Origin: Clavelina lepadiformis
Taxonomy: Eukaryota > Chordata > Ascidiacea > Aplousobranchia > Clavelinidae
Assembly: GCF_947623445.1 (NCBI RefSeq)
Contig: NC_135247.1
Location: forward strand, 13,642,501-13,706,500
Reading direction: 5' to 3'
Length of the DNA: 64,000 nt
In this document: one piece after another, positions 24,738 through 37,900 of the stretch
Layout: each line of letters begins with the position of its first letter
Numbering within the stretch: the first letter of the stretch is position 1
Translations under genes and position numbers: made by a program
The notes under the pieces: generated by a model
Database searches by the model: none
What the model saw: the letters and a program-made list of their open reading frames with translations, nothing else
Told to the model about the DNA's origin: nothing

Positions 24738-27700
24738 ATGGACATTGTCGAGGAAGCAAAAAGAAATTGTTTGAGTGAACGTATCATCAAGGAACTGAAA
24801 GGTATTTTAAAACAGTTTGGGCTCTTATAGTCTCATTTTATATTTTATCTTATTTGCGCTGCTGCAGTTTGTTGGAATTGTATATATTATATCATAATGT
24901 TCCATCATTGACTTATTTCCGCATGCGTGAATTTATTTCAAGTTTCGTGTTTGGTATGGTTTTGTTGGGAACTAAAAGAGCATAAGCTATAAATCAATGG
25001 TTTGAAGTATTTGCAGTTTGTGTCTCCCATTTTCTTGTAAAACGATACTACTTCACCCTAAATTGCTTACCAATCTTTTAATAGTTGATACGGGGCTATA
25101 CTGGTCGGTAATGCAGAACAATCTATTTTGGGGCTTTTAAAACAACAGACGTTGGTAAAAAAAATGTGAAAACAAAATTGTTTGTGTAAACCTAGCGCAA
25201 CAACTTTTTTGATTTATCTGAATTTCACGGCATCTTCGTCCCATTTCGCAAGATTTATGCAGCTGTGAAGCAATGCGCTAAGCAATGTTCCCTTTAATTT
25301 TTCACGAGTCTCAGCAAACACACTAACTCCCTGAGCGGTCCCTTGGACCACTGTGAGCAACATAAGACATGCGCGTCGTCATTATTATGCGTTTATTTCA
25401 TTTTCAATTCAGGTTGGATTTTTTTCTTGTGCGCAGGACAGATTTTCTGTGAACGGAGACAGTGTCAGCAGCGCGCATTTGCGCACGCCCGCATCTTAGA
25501 GGGAACATTGGCGCTAAGTAATAGGCTACATTATAAAAAAACGAAAACTAGAGGTCCAATACTTTTATGAGTATGAAATCGGTCATTTTATGTTTCCTCA
25601 AAAGCGCGGTCGGGACGAAAAAATCAAAACAGTTATTATTACCATTAGGGATGTGCCACGAGGAAAATTATTCGGGTTCGTGCGAACCCGAATATCATGA
25701 AGGTCGACACGAACGAATCCCGAGTCTATTCGTATTAGGACCAAACAATAAAATTTCCTCCAAAATTTGTCAAGTCTTGCTTCTAAAATGACTTAATCAA
25801 TGGACAAATCGCTTTCTTTCGAAAAATAGTTGTTTCGAAAGACGATCGAAAAAGCAAAATCGTTAGGAAAACGACCTTCATTGTAAGTGCTGCTGACTCT
25901 AGTTTAGCATTGTCCGGAAACTAGATCATCAATTTTTACGAAAGTCAGTAAATTTATAAAGTAATATTATATTCTGGTGCGCCATCTTGGTATTCGTGTT
26001 CGCCCGAACTTTCCATAAAGGCGATATTCGGCGAATCTATTCGGGTTTGCGTTCGTATCGGCCCATCCCTCATTACCATGCGCCAATGAACAGGAAAAAG
26101 TGAACAAGCCGAAATGGCTTAAAAAAGTTAAAAATCACTGATAGTGATAACAACTAAAACGGCCACTACACCCCTAAATAGTTAAATCCAAAAAACATAA
26201 GTTAGAAAAGCTAAATTAAGCAGACCAGCAAGTGTGTGTTTAAGGAACAGGTGGTTTTAAATTGCTTCAAGGCTGTACAGTGTACAATCGATGATGACAT
26301 TTACTTGGAGCCGGTAACCGCCAGTGTGGCGGGCGGCCGTTAATTAAACTACTTCACCCAGTTTGTAGTCGTGAAACTTGGAGCAAACTTGGCATTGTGA
26401 TGGTACTCTATTACGTCTTGCTCATTGTTTATGTGCCGTTAAAATAATAATTAATTCCGTCTATCTGTTAGCTTGTTGATGTTATGCAATGCAAGTTTGT
26501 CAATATCAAAAAATGTTGTAATTCGGTTTTCAGGTTTTGTTTTTGTCCTTTTGTATAAACTATAAAACAATGAAAGTATAAATTTAGCATAGTGAAGTTC
26601 TTCTTGTCGAAGTTTGTACAATTAGCCTACATACAACAACTGTTGTTTGCCAACCATGGCATGTTTATGTTTTTATTGTTGTATTGAGGAAAGTCATTGC
26701 AGCACTGCAGAACAAGTTGTTATTTGTTCTATTGTTTATGATTTTCACTGTCATCAGTGAAATCGAGTCTTTATTTTATGGTATGGTGTGATTGGTGTCA
26801 TAATATTTAAAGTCGGACCAAGGTAAGATTTGCACGACTTACACTTACTAAGCGTTTCATTGATCAAGCCCTAAAGTTTTAATGTATTTGTATCAAATCG
26901 TTTATCTTTGTCATTAACTGTAGGAAGAGGAAACCTAGTGCTATGGTAGCTTACAAGGGTCACAAGAATTACAATTTGGGTTCCCAACATTTCCGTTTGG
27001 TCCACTTAAAATATTGTAGGCTACCGTATAGTGCAGTATTATGCACAATATACCTTCTACAAAACGTAGATTATATAGGCTTAACTAAGACAATACAGTA
27101 TAAAAAATACAGTACAGTAGCAACTTACGACAGAATTGTCTGCGAATGACATATTCAAGTTTCCGAATATTGCTTGTTATATAGGCTGAGAGCCTATGTG
27201 CAGTATGCATGTAAGTGTATATAATGATACATTTATAACCTACAAATGTGTTATGTTTACTTCAATTGTTTTTTTGTTTACCATACTCCTTGATGCTCTC
27301 TGTTAACTGTGTGTAATACATTGTATATTAGATTCAGGAATAACAGTAGAAGATTTACCAGTTGATGGAGCAACAATAAAAGAAGAGTTTCCTTCCTTAA
27401 CCTTCAGAGAAAGACAAGAACTGAAACAATTCTTGTCAGATGTATAGAAAAAAGTAAGTTTGCAATGAACATGTGTTGTATACTGAAAACATTTTTCTAC
27501 TTTGGCATTATATCCATAGGTAAGTTGTATCGCTGTACTATGGTTCAACACTGAACAAATAACATCCATACCCACGTTCAGTTTATTTTTGTATTTTTTA
27601 TTACCAATCATCATCATCAATAATTTAATTGTCATTGCGAAGGTCACGTTAAGAACTTGCTCATATCGATAATGGTATGGTGTGATAATATTTATCCTTG

Positions 27701-29842
27701 GACTGACGTAAGTCTGACTACAGATTTTGTAGTCACAATAAAAATCAGTTGGTTTATTTCATGCCTGCCTAGACATGATTTCTAGATGTTGCCATTGCTA
27801 ATTGTTTTCTCTGTGGTTGTTCGCAGTTGGAAAATGTATGCAGCTTGTTTGCATTACCAGTTTTGAGATGTCACACAAAAAGAGCAATATTCATGCGCTT
27901 CGTTCAATGTTCATAGTCTCACAGTTTCACTAAAATGGGAATCCAATATTTTCCACGGGGGTGCTAGTGAAAGTTAAACATATTCCCTGTAAACATTCTT
28001 TATTTTGGGTCTGTGAAACTACGGTTGTGCTGAATAGAAATAAATTTAAATACTGTTACTATGGTCTACTATCTACCTACCAATACTGACTATATTTTGT
28101 TTGTAGCCGAAACACAAGTTTTTTGTACAAATTTTTAATTTGCATGGACTACGAAAACCCCAAAATTGTTTCAATGCCATCAGGTTATACAGTTTAAAAA
28201 TTTGTTGCAGTGTCATGTAATAAAAAATAAGTTAATTTATTCCATTAAATAATAACATCAGCTTACGTGTTGATTAAAATTTAAAATATCAAAATATTAG
28301 TTGTGTAGAAAATCAACACTGTTGTGTGTTAAATAAGTAAAATTGCCTAGCCAACTTCGTTAAGTTGCTATTGTTGTATTTCATTTTAGAAAGATGCATC
28401 GACTTCTGACATCTTTGGACAAAGCTGTCTCATGCTGTTGAATTCTTCAGCTGAAAGCAGTTACTCCACTTTTCTGACATCATCTCCAGCTCCTGAGGGT
28501 GAAAGCACACCTAGTTACGTTGAAAGTGAAGTGTCAGATGTTGCCAATGACATTTTTCCACCCAGAAGCAGTGCAACACTGCTGGAAACTAGACTCAAGA
28601 CAAACGAAAAGACCATCAGTTCCAAAACATTCACATCGGTGAAAGCACAACCACAGCAGAACATATGGAATATGCAACCGTATCCAGGCAGCTTAGGGAC
28701 TCACTTCCCCTTTACAGATATCGAAAAACATTTTCTTAAAACTGTGAAAAAAGAGGACCTGAAACATTCTCAGTTTGTATATATAGTTAAAAAAATAGAA
28801 GAAAACACTACAATCAGACTACAAAAAAAACCAACCAAGAGTGAACAAGTTATAATAGCAAGAAACTTGATCACAGAATACCCGGTCCTAACTTGCAATG
28901 GAGACCAGCCCTGGGCAGCACTAATGGCTGCCGTGCGCAAACGAATTCACAACCAATTTTCAAAAGCAACGTTAGTTTTGGGAATTCATAATACCAAACC
29001 CAAATCGCCAAAAAAAAAGAAAGTTGTCCAAGAATGTGTCGCAGGTAGATGCAACTCAACAGAAAAAGTGGGAGGATGAGAGAAATGATAGGATGTCGGA
29101 AATAAAGCATCTTTGTTGTAATAACAGTGTAGAAGAAGTGCTTAAAAAATACCCTGAGTATGGGCAACATCCAGAAAAGGTAATTCAATTTATTAATTTT
29201 GTGTCACTGAAAGTTTTAAGTTTCACGTACCATGCTATTACATATACTGAGACAATACACATTTATTGTCTGGATATGGTAAATTCATTTGTAGTAACGA
29301 TTACTAAGGTTTTTTGTGTAGTTTGCTTTGAAAAGTAAAGCTGTGCTTCTTTTTACTTGCAGTGCATTGAGGAATATGCAGCAGCAACTAAAAGAACAAC
29401 AGACACTCTGTGGGCGGATTCAAAAAAGAATTGGGAAGCTTTCTCTTCTAAATGCACTGTAGGAGGTGGAGACCCACACAGTTTCGAGTACATGAAAAAT
29501 GTTGTAGCCAAGTTGGATGTTGAGGAAAGTTACATTTTTTTATTTACCCCTTTCGGACTTTTGGAAAGTTTAAAAAAATCTCATGACCAACCGTTTTTAC
29601 TTTGTTTGGGAAATAAAGACGACCTGGAAATGCAATGTAGCATTTGCATTGACAGGAAACCTTTTGTTGAGATAGGAAAGGCAAATGCATTCCAAGGCAT
29701 GGTGTATTTGCTAGCAACATATTATCTGTTAAATTTAGCTTATCCAGTGCAAGCCAAGCTTGCTTATCAAGCATTGGAGCACCATGTTTTTGGTGTGGGA
29801 AAAACTCCTTGCAATAGAAAATATAAGTCGCTGTTTCAGTGA
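24738..29842 (+). CDS. SAM-like accessory gene of the CACTA element, one frame break
   Basis: Four exons: 24738-24801, 27332-27441, 28390-29179 and 29363-29842. Residues 1 to about 58 form a short helical domain resembling a SAM fold (core ERIIKELKDSGITVEDLPVD, then a LTFRERQELKQFL helix). A Ser/Thr-rich linker follows, then a basic segment with KKPTKSEQVIIARNLITEYP, as in SAM proteins carried by animal EnSpm elements. The C-terminal part is a mixed helical domain with WADSKKNWEAF and CSICIDRKPFVEIGKANAFQ. Exon 2 uses an unusual donor (CAGAT/gtatag), because the frame otherwise hits TAG two codons later. In exon 3 a run of nine A (from 29010) breaks the frame: the upstream frame stops at 29079, while the frame shifted by one base continues to the exon 4 junction. 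Without one A the product would be about 480 residues. The role in transposition (DNA binding or multimerisation) is inferred. Confidence 0.72.
25283..25510. mobile_element. Nested hAT MITE A, intact 8-bp target duplication
   Basis: Termini are CAATGTTCCCT at the left and AGGGAACATTG at the right, a perfect 11-bp inverted repeat. They are flanked by GCGCTAAG at 25275-25282 and 25511-25518, a perfect 8-bp duplication typical of hAT elements. It is 228 bp and non-coding, and lies in the first intron of the CACTA accessory gene. Confidence 0.88.
25584..25624. repeat. Dispersed hairpin repeat, copy 1
   Basis: Diverged copy of a roughly 40-bp sequence that begins CATTTTAT and ends GGGACGAAAAA. 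Better copies at 30599-30639 and 62711-62748 contain the inverted pair ATTTTTCGTC and GACGAAAAAT. Origin unknown. Confidence 0.4.
25646..26071. mobile_element. Nested hAT MITE B, intact 8-bp target duplication
   Basis: The left end reads TAGGGATGTGCC and the right end reads GGCCCATCCCTC. Flanks are ATTACCAT at 25638-25645 and 26072-26079, a perfect 8-bp duplication. It is 426 bp. Internal stretches near each end (ATTCGGGTTCG and ATTCGGGTTTG) repeat. It is inserted 127 bp from the end of MITE A, inside the CACTA element, so both came after the CACTA sequence. Confidence 0.85.
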
Positions 29843-30159
29843 TAATGTGTTTCACTATGTATCCATGAAAATGTGTTCAACAATGTACTATTTCTTTGAT
29901 GTATGTGTTCATCATGATAATGTTTTCAGCAGTATTCAATTTCTTTGTAATGCATGTATTCATCATGATAAATAATGTTTTCAACAATGTATTTGTGTAT
30001 ATATTCAAATTAATAATGTATAAAAGGAATGTCAATAAAATAACATTTCTGACTACATTTGTACTGAAATTTCCACCTGTAGTGGTTGTGTACCATGTAA
30101 ATATCCACCATTTATTGATTGAATGAAATGTGACTTGTAATTAGTGTTAAATTGAATTT

Positions 30160-30325
30160 AAAAATTAGTCAACAAATACGACTAATAATCAGTGGAAATG
30201 ACTAATAGCTAGCCTTCAATTGCGGCTAATAATTAGTCAACAAAACAAACTTATGAAAGTGGGACAAAAAAGCACCGTTTTTAGACTAATTATTATCCTC
30301 TTGTTGACTAACTATTAGATTTTAT
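30160..30325. repeat. Right subterminal repeat zone of the CACTA element
   Basis: At least six short motifs of the form GACTAATAATTAGTC or variants occur within 166 bp (near 30162, 30180, 30198, 30222, 30283 and 30305). They match the motif class of the left subterminal zone. They are the expected binding repeats of a CACTA end. Confidence 0.7.
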
Positions 30326-30336
30326 TTTTTACAGTG

Positions 30337-31977
30337 TAATTAGTACCGGTACCGTACGTTTCATTTCCTACAATTAACTGTAAAGACTAAACGTTATAAC
30401 AAAGGAGGACATCACTATATTTCCCTTACATTACCAATCTTAACAAATAAGCTCATTAAGTGATAGTTTTTCTCATTTTCAAGTGAACGTCCAACACCTA
30501 AAAACAAACCAATTACCGTAGCTTCATAATGCTGCAAGTAGTTTATGTACATAGCTGCACACGCACAAAATAGATGGACCTATGATCACATTATCAATCA
30601 TTTTATTTTTCGTCATAAGCGCAATGGGGACGAAAAATGAAGCCAGATCCTTCTAACACGCGTCAATCAGTATGGCCATTGACATGATCAGGGCCACATA
30701 TCGGTAACACTTTTGGGGACAAGAAAATATAGCGGCGTCAAATAAAAATTTACAAACATGTGCAAGGCAAAATTTTAAAAAGCTAGAAAACGGCAAGATA
30801 AGCGCTTCAAAATTACTTGGTACCGGTAAGTTCGCCACAAGAATTAAGTCTTTATTTCAAAAATCAACCATCTCAAATACCTTACCTCTCAGATTATTTT
30901 TTGGTTTTTTTATATGTGATAGGGTAAAAGAATTGATACAACACAGAAAAAGTTAATCGTTCTAGCTTAACTGGGTTTTAAGATACAGTATATGCCTTTG
31001 AAATTTTGTCATTTCGCCATTTGGGAAAGCACTTTTTTCTCTTTATGCTTCTAGCATCCAATGCTTTCATGGTAAAATGTTAAAAATTGGCAGGATTCAA
31101 TTCTTGGTTATATTCTTTATATTAAAATAAAATTTATTTGAACAATAACGGTGTTTCCCCTTAAATTTCATGATTAAATGCTAAATCTTTCCAAGCCTGG
31201 ATCATAATGAGGGCACCGTGACAAATTTGTTTTGATTTAAATACTTTACATAGATATCATAGATTCTATTTCAGCTTTAACATCTCACGGTAAATCTCAA
31301 TCTCAAATTCAGACAAAGACAGACAGACAGACAAGGAATATTTTAAACTCCAAAACAACGTCTAAAATTGTTGCATTAGCTTCGAAATAATATGATTTTA
31401 GGTATTTAATTAAGTTTTGATTATGACAGGTTTTTCATATATCACACAATTAAAAACCGTACCAAAATGGTTGTATAAAGCGAGTTAGTCATATTATCCA
31501 TGGTCATTAAGCGGATAAAATGATGTCAAGGTTATAGAAATTTTTTAACGACCTGTAGATAAAACTTGGTCAAATTGCCAAACTTGCTATTCTCTTCCAA
31601 GTTTGTATCTCAAGTTAAGATGGTGATAAAAATTTTGAAAAAGTCCATTTCCTAAATAGACTATTCTACCTTCATCTTGTGGCTGGTCAAAACATGGTGA
31701 TTAGCACTGCTTTACCCATAACTTTTTGGAAAAATATAAGTGTCTGAACTTACTCATTTTAAAGCTTTTTGGTATGGAACTACTCAATGTTTATGGGTGT
31801 ATAATTGCTCTTTTATGTTTTTACTTGGATTGATATTTCTTTACCTTTACATTTGAAACAAAAAAAACTTCTTTGTTTTAGCTAGGTTAGGTTTTAGCTA
31901 GCTAAAGCAAGATTGCCAGGAGCTTCATTAACGTAATTTATTTTCACAGCGCATAACCACCAAGTTCTATCCAAATT
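30337..31977. other. Intergenic, MGAT1 5' flank
   Basis: No gene is supported. It contains a short CAGA-type tandem run near 31313-31340 and the dispersed hairpin repeat at 30599-30639. The MGAT1 promoter and 5' UTR presumably lie at the right end, with an acceptor-like TTTTCACAG just above the start codon. Confidence 0.45.
30599..30639. repeat. Dispersed hairpin repeat, copy 2
   Basis: CATTTTATTTTTCGTC, a short spacer, then GGGGACGAAAAATG. The arms ATTTTTCGTC and GACGAAAAAT are a perfect 10-bp inverted pair. The same arrangement is at 62711-62748. Confidence 0.5.
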
Positions 31978-34900
31978 ATGAGAGGATCATTTAATAGAAA
32001 ACTGATATTTGTCATAATTTCTTTCACTTGTGTATTTTGTTATTTTACCTTTTTCTATGGATTACTTGAACAAGAAGATTATGCTCAAAAATTGCAAGTG
32101 AAGCAAATTAAAGACCTTCATAATAAAATGGATAAAGTAAGAATACTTGCTTCACATATTATATAGGACACTATTAGTTGCGTATTTTTTTGTGTTGCGT
32201 TTCAAACTCTTTAAAATTGACATGCTATGCGAGGCAGAGTAGTCATCATGTATAAGTCTACCAGTCCTTTTTCCCTATCATCACAGCCGTGTTATTTTTT
32301 GGTATTATACTTCAATGAGCTAATCACATGTTACCTAATGTAATTATCATGTAGTTTATAATGTCTGTCCGTAATTCTCACCATGCTAGTTGCTTGATAA
32401 CGAAATGCAAGACAATGACAAGACAATGACAACAATTGTTGAGGATAACGAAAGATATACATAAAGTAAGGACCTAAGGTCCTAGACAAACAGCTTTACA
32501 TGTTATGTACTTGGTTGACAGGTAATTATTGCATCTCACTATCTAATAGGTAGTTGCGGGCTCACCCTGTATTGTAGGCCTATTAGGTGTTATCCTGAAT
32601 GACCAAGAAATGAACACATAAATAAATATATGGCACAGAAACTGTGTTGATTGAGAGGCGATACAACAGGAAGATGGCAGGCCCGAAAGCATTATATATA
32701 ATATATTGTTCATACAATGTTTGTTTTCAATTCGCCAATAACACATTGGTATAATATTTATTATTGTTTTGTGTGTGAAGGTTTCAAAAAATTTGAAAGA
32801 AAATCAGTCCTTTCTGAACAAACTACATCGTCACTTTGAAGTGGTTATTGCGAAAGAAGCAAAAATCTTACAGAATCTCACAACACCAACAGCAATCAAG
32901 CCTCAAAAGCTGCCTTCTAGGGTATGTAATTATGAATTTTTGTTGGGTGTGACTGTGATCATTTTTGCATACGATATTGCATTGCTCGTAAGCTTATAGC
33001 TTATTGGTATTAATGATGTTTGCATAAACGTCACAGTTGGATGGTTTCTAATATTTTTTAGGTATTAAAAAAGCGTATTTATATATAAAATTTTGACGTA
33101 GACTATAGTTCATATGCAAGCTATTTTTTAACTGCTGTTGTCCGAGACAGAACGAGTAGAAAACGAATACAATAGATATATACAATATATACTGTTTCAT
33201 GCCATCTGTTTTGGATAACATTGTTATAAACTCTTTTGTTTATTTTTCATTCAACAATGCCATGTGGTAGCATGAAAAGATTTTGTTAAGAATTAGTTAA
33301 GTTGTTAGCATAGCTTGAGGTGTATAGCTGATAACAAAGGATACAGAGTAGCTGGTATCATAAATTGAGCAGTGAGAACCAGCAAGATCTGATTTAAACA
33401 AATGAAAAATGTCATTCCTTGCAATTATAGACATGTATATATTAGTAAATTAATTTTTTTTTTCAGTTTCATTTAAAATCAACCACTTTTCATGTTGATT
33501 TTTTACATTTACATATTTACAATTATTGAGAATGAGCAAACAAGCTTAACAAGTTTCACTGTAAATGACACTATTTTACATTTAACAGTTTGGAAAATTA
33601 GAATTTGGAATTTCTGCCTTTCACCAAAACTTATTATCGGCTTAATATATTTGAGTAACATAAATGATAAACCATATGAGATAAATGTCAGTAAGTCAGT
33701 TGTAGAACATGTATGGTCAAACGTCCTAAATCGGGCGCCCACAGATTTGTCACCAAAAATACGCACAGGTCATTTTCATCTGAACGTATTTTGTCAGGTT
33801 ATTGATTTTAGGCCAACAACATGCTTCGCATTGGCTGGCTGAAGTTTGTTGTGGATGTTCTACGCTGGTAAATTCGAAAAAGTTTTTATGTCATTTAGTA
33901 ATGGAGGGTCTTAGTCTTCGATCACAAGCAAAACATTTTTAAATCTTCTGCAGAGTCAGAAGCAGTAACGAGCGTTTGAATTAGGTATGCATTTTGTGGT
34001 TTGCACATTAAAAAAAACACAGGTCACCTGAGTGGTCTTGAGATGACTCTTTGCCTGACTGAAGTTTTTTCCTTTTTTTGTTTGGTGTCTTTTAAAATGT
34101 AAATCTTTATTTTATATGTTAAATATGTTTCATTTCCACTCGTGTCCACTACAAAGACCTAATAAAGTGGACTTACTAAACTAGGAAATAGGATGGCAAA
34201 GCCTTTAGTGCGTTAAGTCTTATGTGTTTTAATTTTTCTCAGGTGTTACGTCTCACTTCATTATGCTTTACTACTTTAATAAATTGCTTAAAATGTGAAA
34301 AACATCGTCTTAGCCTATTGGTGTACTCATCAATTTTATTAGGTTAAGCAACGCAATTCGATAAGGGTTCATGAATAAGATCATCTGATACAGAATAAGT
34401 TGAAAAAGGCCACACGCCAAGAAATTCAAAGAGGCAGATAATGACTTTCATATTAGCAGCACACCATTCTATTGTTGGCAGACAATACTATTTGCGATAT
34501 TTACATTTTATCTTCACCAAACGTACTACATAGTAACAAAAAGTAGTGAATCTTAATTCGAACTGTAAGTGGCATTGCAACTTAATAGCAGTAGGCCTAC
34601 GAAGTAACAAACAAAGAAAGTTGCAGATTTACTAAAGTGAGTAATTAATTTCTGAGCTAGTTAGGTACCGAGAATAATCATGAAGTTCAGCTGTACGTAA
34701 TCGTATTTAGTTGTGCATCGTCTGCCCATTTATTTCGCACGTGCCTCGTTAAGCAAATCGAGTGAATCATTTTTTTTAACATCTATACCCGCCACGTATG
34801 TTTTGAGGACCAGTGCTACTAATTTGATGTTTTTGGTCCGCAATGAAATCACAGTGCAAATTGCTAATTACAATTTAGAACTTTTATTATTACTAAGTGT

Positions 34901-37900
34901 AGGTTGGTACCATCTTCCACCCTAGTATGACTTATTGCAAGTGATGCACAAGCAAACTTGTAATTGGAAAGTTTCCAAAAAAGTGTGCCTAATTAGGACG
35001 TTTGACTATATAACGTGTATAAAAGATTGTTACACCTAAAGAATCAAGCTCAAGCTTGCAAAAGCTCGTGTTACTAGATTGAAATTAACCATAAGAGACC
35101 ATATATTCTTTTATTTTTATTAAAAACGTCAATTTACCTACTACTTTTATGCATGCTGTTATTTCTATAGACCCAACAGTTTAGTTGTAGCGTATATACT
35201 TTGTCACTTAATCGACGATTAGTCATATTTACTTGGTTATGATTGATGACACCAGTAGCTTTCACTCTGAAAAATTAATGTTTCCATGTTGCCGCTCAAC
35301 ACAGTAACCATAGTAAAAGATGCTAGCCCACTAGTGAAAATAAGGACTTCTTTAGTTTTGTTAACCCGTGCAATGCAGATTAACTTTATTAGGGGGTTTG
35401 TCACATTACTGGCGAACTTTATATGTTGTTTAGACTTTTTATTTTTTGATGCCCTGTTATTAATCTTGTTACATCTGGTTTTGCATTAATTGTTGCACAT
35501 TATTAACGGTTTCACACTATACATACATCAAAAGTCAGATTGCTGCCAAGAAAGTTTTTAAGATGCTGTAATTTATTGTTTCAGGTTACAATCCCTGTGC
35601 TTGTACTTGTTTATAATCGTCCTTCAGTTTCTCGTTGCTTGGATCTGCTGTTGAAATATAAAAAAACTGTTAATGCAGACTTTCCAATTGTTGTAAGTCA
35701 AGATGGGAATCACCAAGAAACGACAAATGTTATACAGACATACGGTCAGCAGGTGAGAAAAGTAGTTGTCTTGAAACAAGCTAAAATTTGTCCAAATTAC
35801 TGTGCTAGTGATTTTGTGACAATTAATTTGTTGATGTGTGTAATCGTGCAATGCAAGTTGTACTTAAGTGCAGCTTTACACATAGTATTAAACTTTGTTT
35901 TTTCAAAAGTTTTTTTGATATATATTTTGGGTATGGTTGCATTTACCAATCGCTTATATTCAGAGGTGGGCAGTACCGAGGTATTATAGTACCGACGTAC
36001 TGTATTGCGGTACTTTTTCAGTAACGATATCGGTACTTTCTGTACTTTTAAAATGATTACTTCAAGGTTTTGTGAAATAAGTTTTTTAAATTTTCATTTT
36101 AATTGAAACACAGTGCCAATTTTAGTACTTTTTGTTCTTTTTGTAATCTAAATATGTCCAATAAAATCACAAAGAGTGTGTTCACATATTTTTTGGACCT
36201 GAAGTAACCTTATGTGGGATCATAATATTGACAAAAATTGCACTTGCAACAGGATCCGCTGTACAAAATGTACCAAACTACTTTTCTGAAATAGTACAGA
36301 ATACCGGAATTGTCGCTATGTTGCCGCATAAAAACAGTGCCCTGCTGCCCTCACCTTCGCTCAACCCGACTAAGACAAGGATTGAAGTGTATATCTATTA
36401 TTGGCCTACTACTATCATATCTTCAAATCTTGTTTTGCTACAAAAATGTTTTGGCCTAAATTTTTAACTTTTTGTTGGATAATTGGGCTGCTTATTTGAA
36501 GCCCTTGAGTGAACCAGCTGATCAACACCTATTCAGGTTCTTGCACGTCTTTTTGAGAACTATTCTTCACTCGTTTTCAGGATGCATTGATTTAGTTGCT
36601 ATGAATTTTTGGAAGCTTATCTAGTGTCTTCAGTATTTGCAAAATTTGCGACTGTGATAAGTTAACTTTAGCTGTAATATTTTTCTGCGACGTCTTGCCT
36701 CCTTGGTAATTATACTGACATGTTTTGCTGGTGCAATCTATTAACAGGTACAGTATTAAATACTATACCAAAACAACAAAATATACACTTTGAAAAAGCC
36801 AATAATCTCCCCAAGGCTATTCCTCAATTGACCACATGTGTTGTGCACAATATAATTAGATGATAGTAGGAGATGAATTTCATTTTAAAAACTTGTAACG
36901 CTAGCCAGATACACTGGGCTTTTGTGAAAAAATCCTGATCTGGCTAAACTATATATACTTTTTTTCCAGCTGCCTTGTATTTAATTCTTAGTATTTTATC
37001 AATTTCAAGTTATTGTTCCAACTTCATTATTTTCTAGATTTCTCATTTCAAACACCCTGATGAACCAGTCAATTTACCTAGCAAACAAAGACACATGATG
37101 GGATACTACAAAATTTCCTCTCATTATAAATGGGCTATATCACAAGTATGACTTATAGCTTACAGATTTTTGCGTAATTGTAGTATCTTGTTGTGGTCTG
37201 TAATCAAAGTAGTCTGTGTTTGCCAAGTTATATTACTCAGTCCTATTTTTAGCTACCATAACTATTGTCTTGTATACCTAGCGTTTGATGTAGTTTTGCT
37301 ATCATTGCAAATTTCATGTCGATATGAATTATGTCTGCCAAGTAGGTTTTGTTTTCATTACCATTTTATGTTTTTCTGTCTGTCAGCCTGTATAGCAACA
37401 GCCCAATATTATCTAACTCTTACAAATACTTTACCAGAGGGTTAGGATATATGCTGATAATTGTAAGACTCAAGTATTGACTGCTTCACTGGCATCTGTG
37501 TCTTAGAATTGCCATTGTAGCTGGTAGGCAGTAGCTAATACAAAATACACCCTGAGTGACATCATATTTAACATAATACACCTCATAATATTATCACATA
37601 CAACTCAACTCGAACCTGAATGATCGAAACATGCCAAATGAGTACAGAAGAGAGATGTTAAGAGGGTGAATAGTACCACCTTATTATTTTATACTGAATG
37701 AATTATTATATAATTACATTTGCTTTTATCTCTAATTTAATTCCGTTATGATGATTTGCTAATAATCACACTACAGCAACACAGTACAATGTGCTGCAGC
37801 TTCAATGTTAATACCACTTCAATGAATATTGAACTCATATTGGTTATGCTGGCATGAATTATTGTAATTTATGGACACAACTGTACTGTTTGGAGTTTAG

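Larger units (their letters stand above)
20686..30336. mobile_element. Large CACTA/EnSpm-type DNA transposon, 9.65 kb
   Basis: The left end reads CACTGTAAAAAAT and the right end reads ATTTTTTACAGTG, a perfect 13-bp terminal inverted repeat. TA sits immediately outside each end (20684-20685 and 30337-30338), consistent with a 2-bp target duplication. Both subterminal zones carry multiple copies of a GACTAAT/CTAATTATAAGTC-like motif, as in CACTA elements where such repeats bind element-encoded protein. Inside are a CACTA-like transposase gene (-) and a divergent SAM-like gene (+). Two hAT MITEs are nested in the accessory gene's first intron. Both genes carry one frame break, so the copy may be non-autonomous unless these are sequence errors. 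Confidence 0.88.

Noticed and set aside
33492..33842. 116-codon open frame in an MGAT1 intron
   Set aside because: Intronic AT-rich sequence without family resemblance; adding it to MGAT1 would break the conserved order of blocks.
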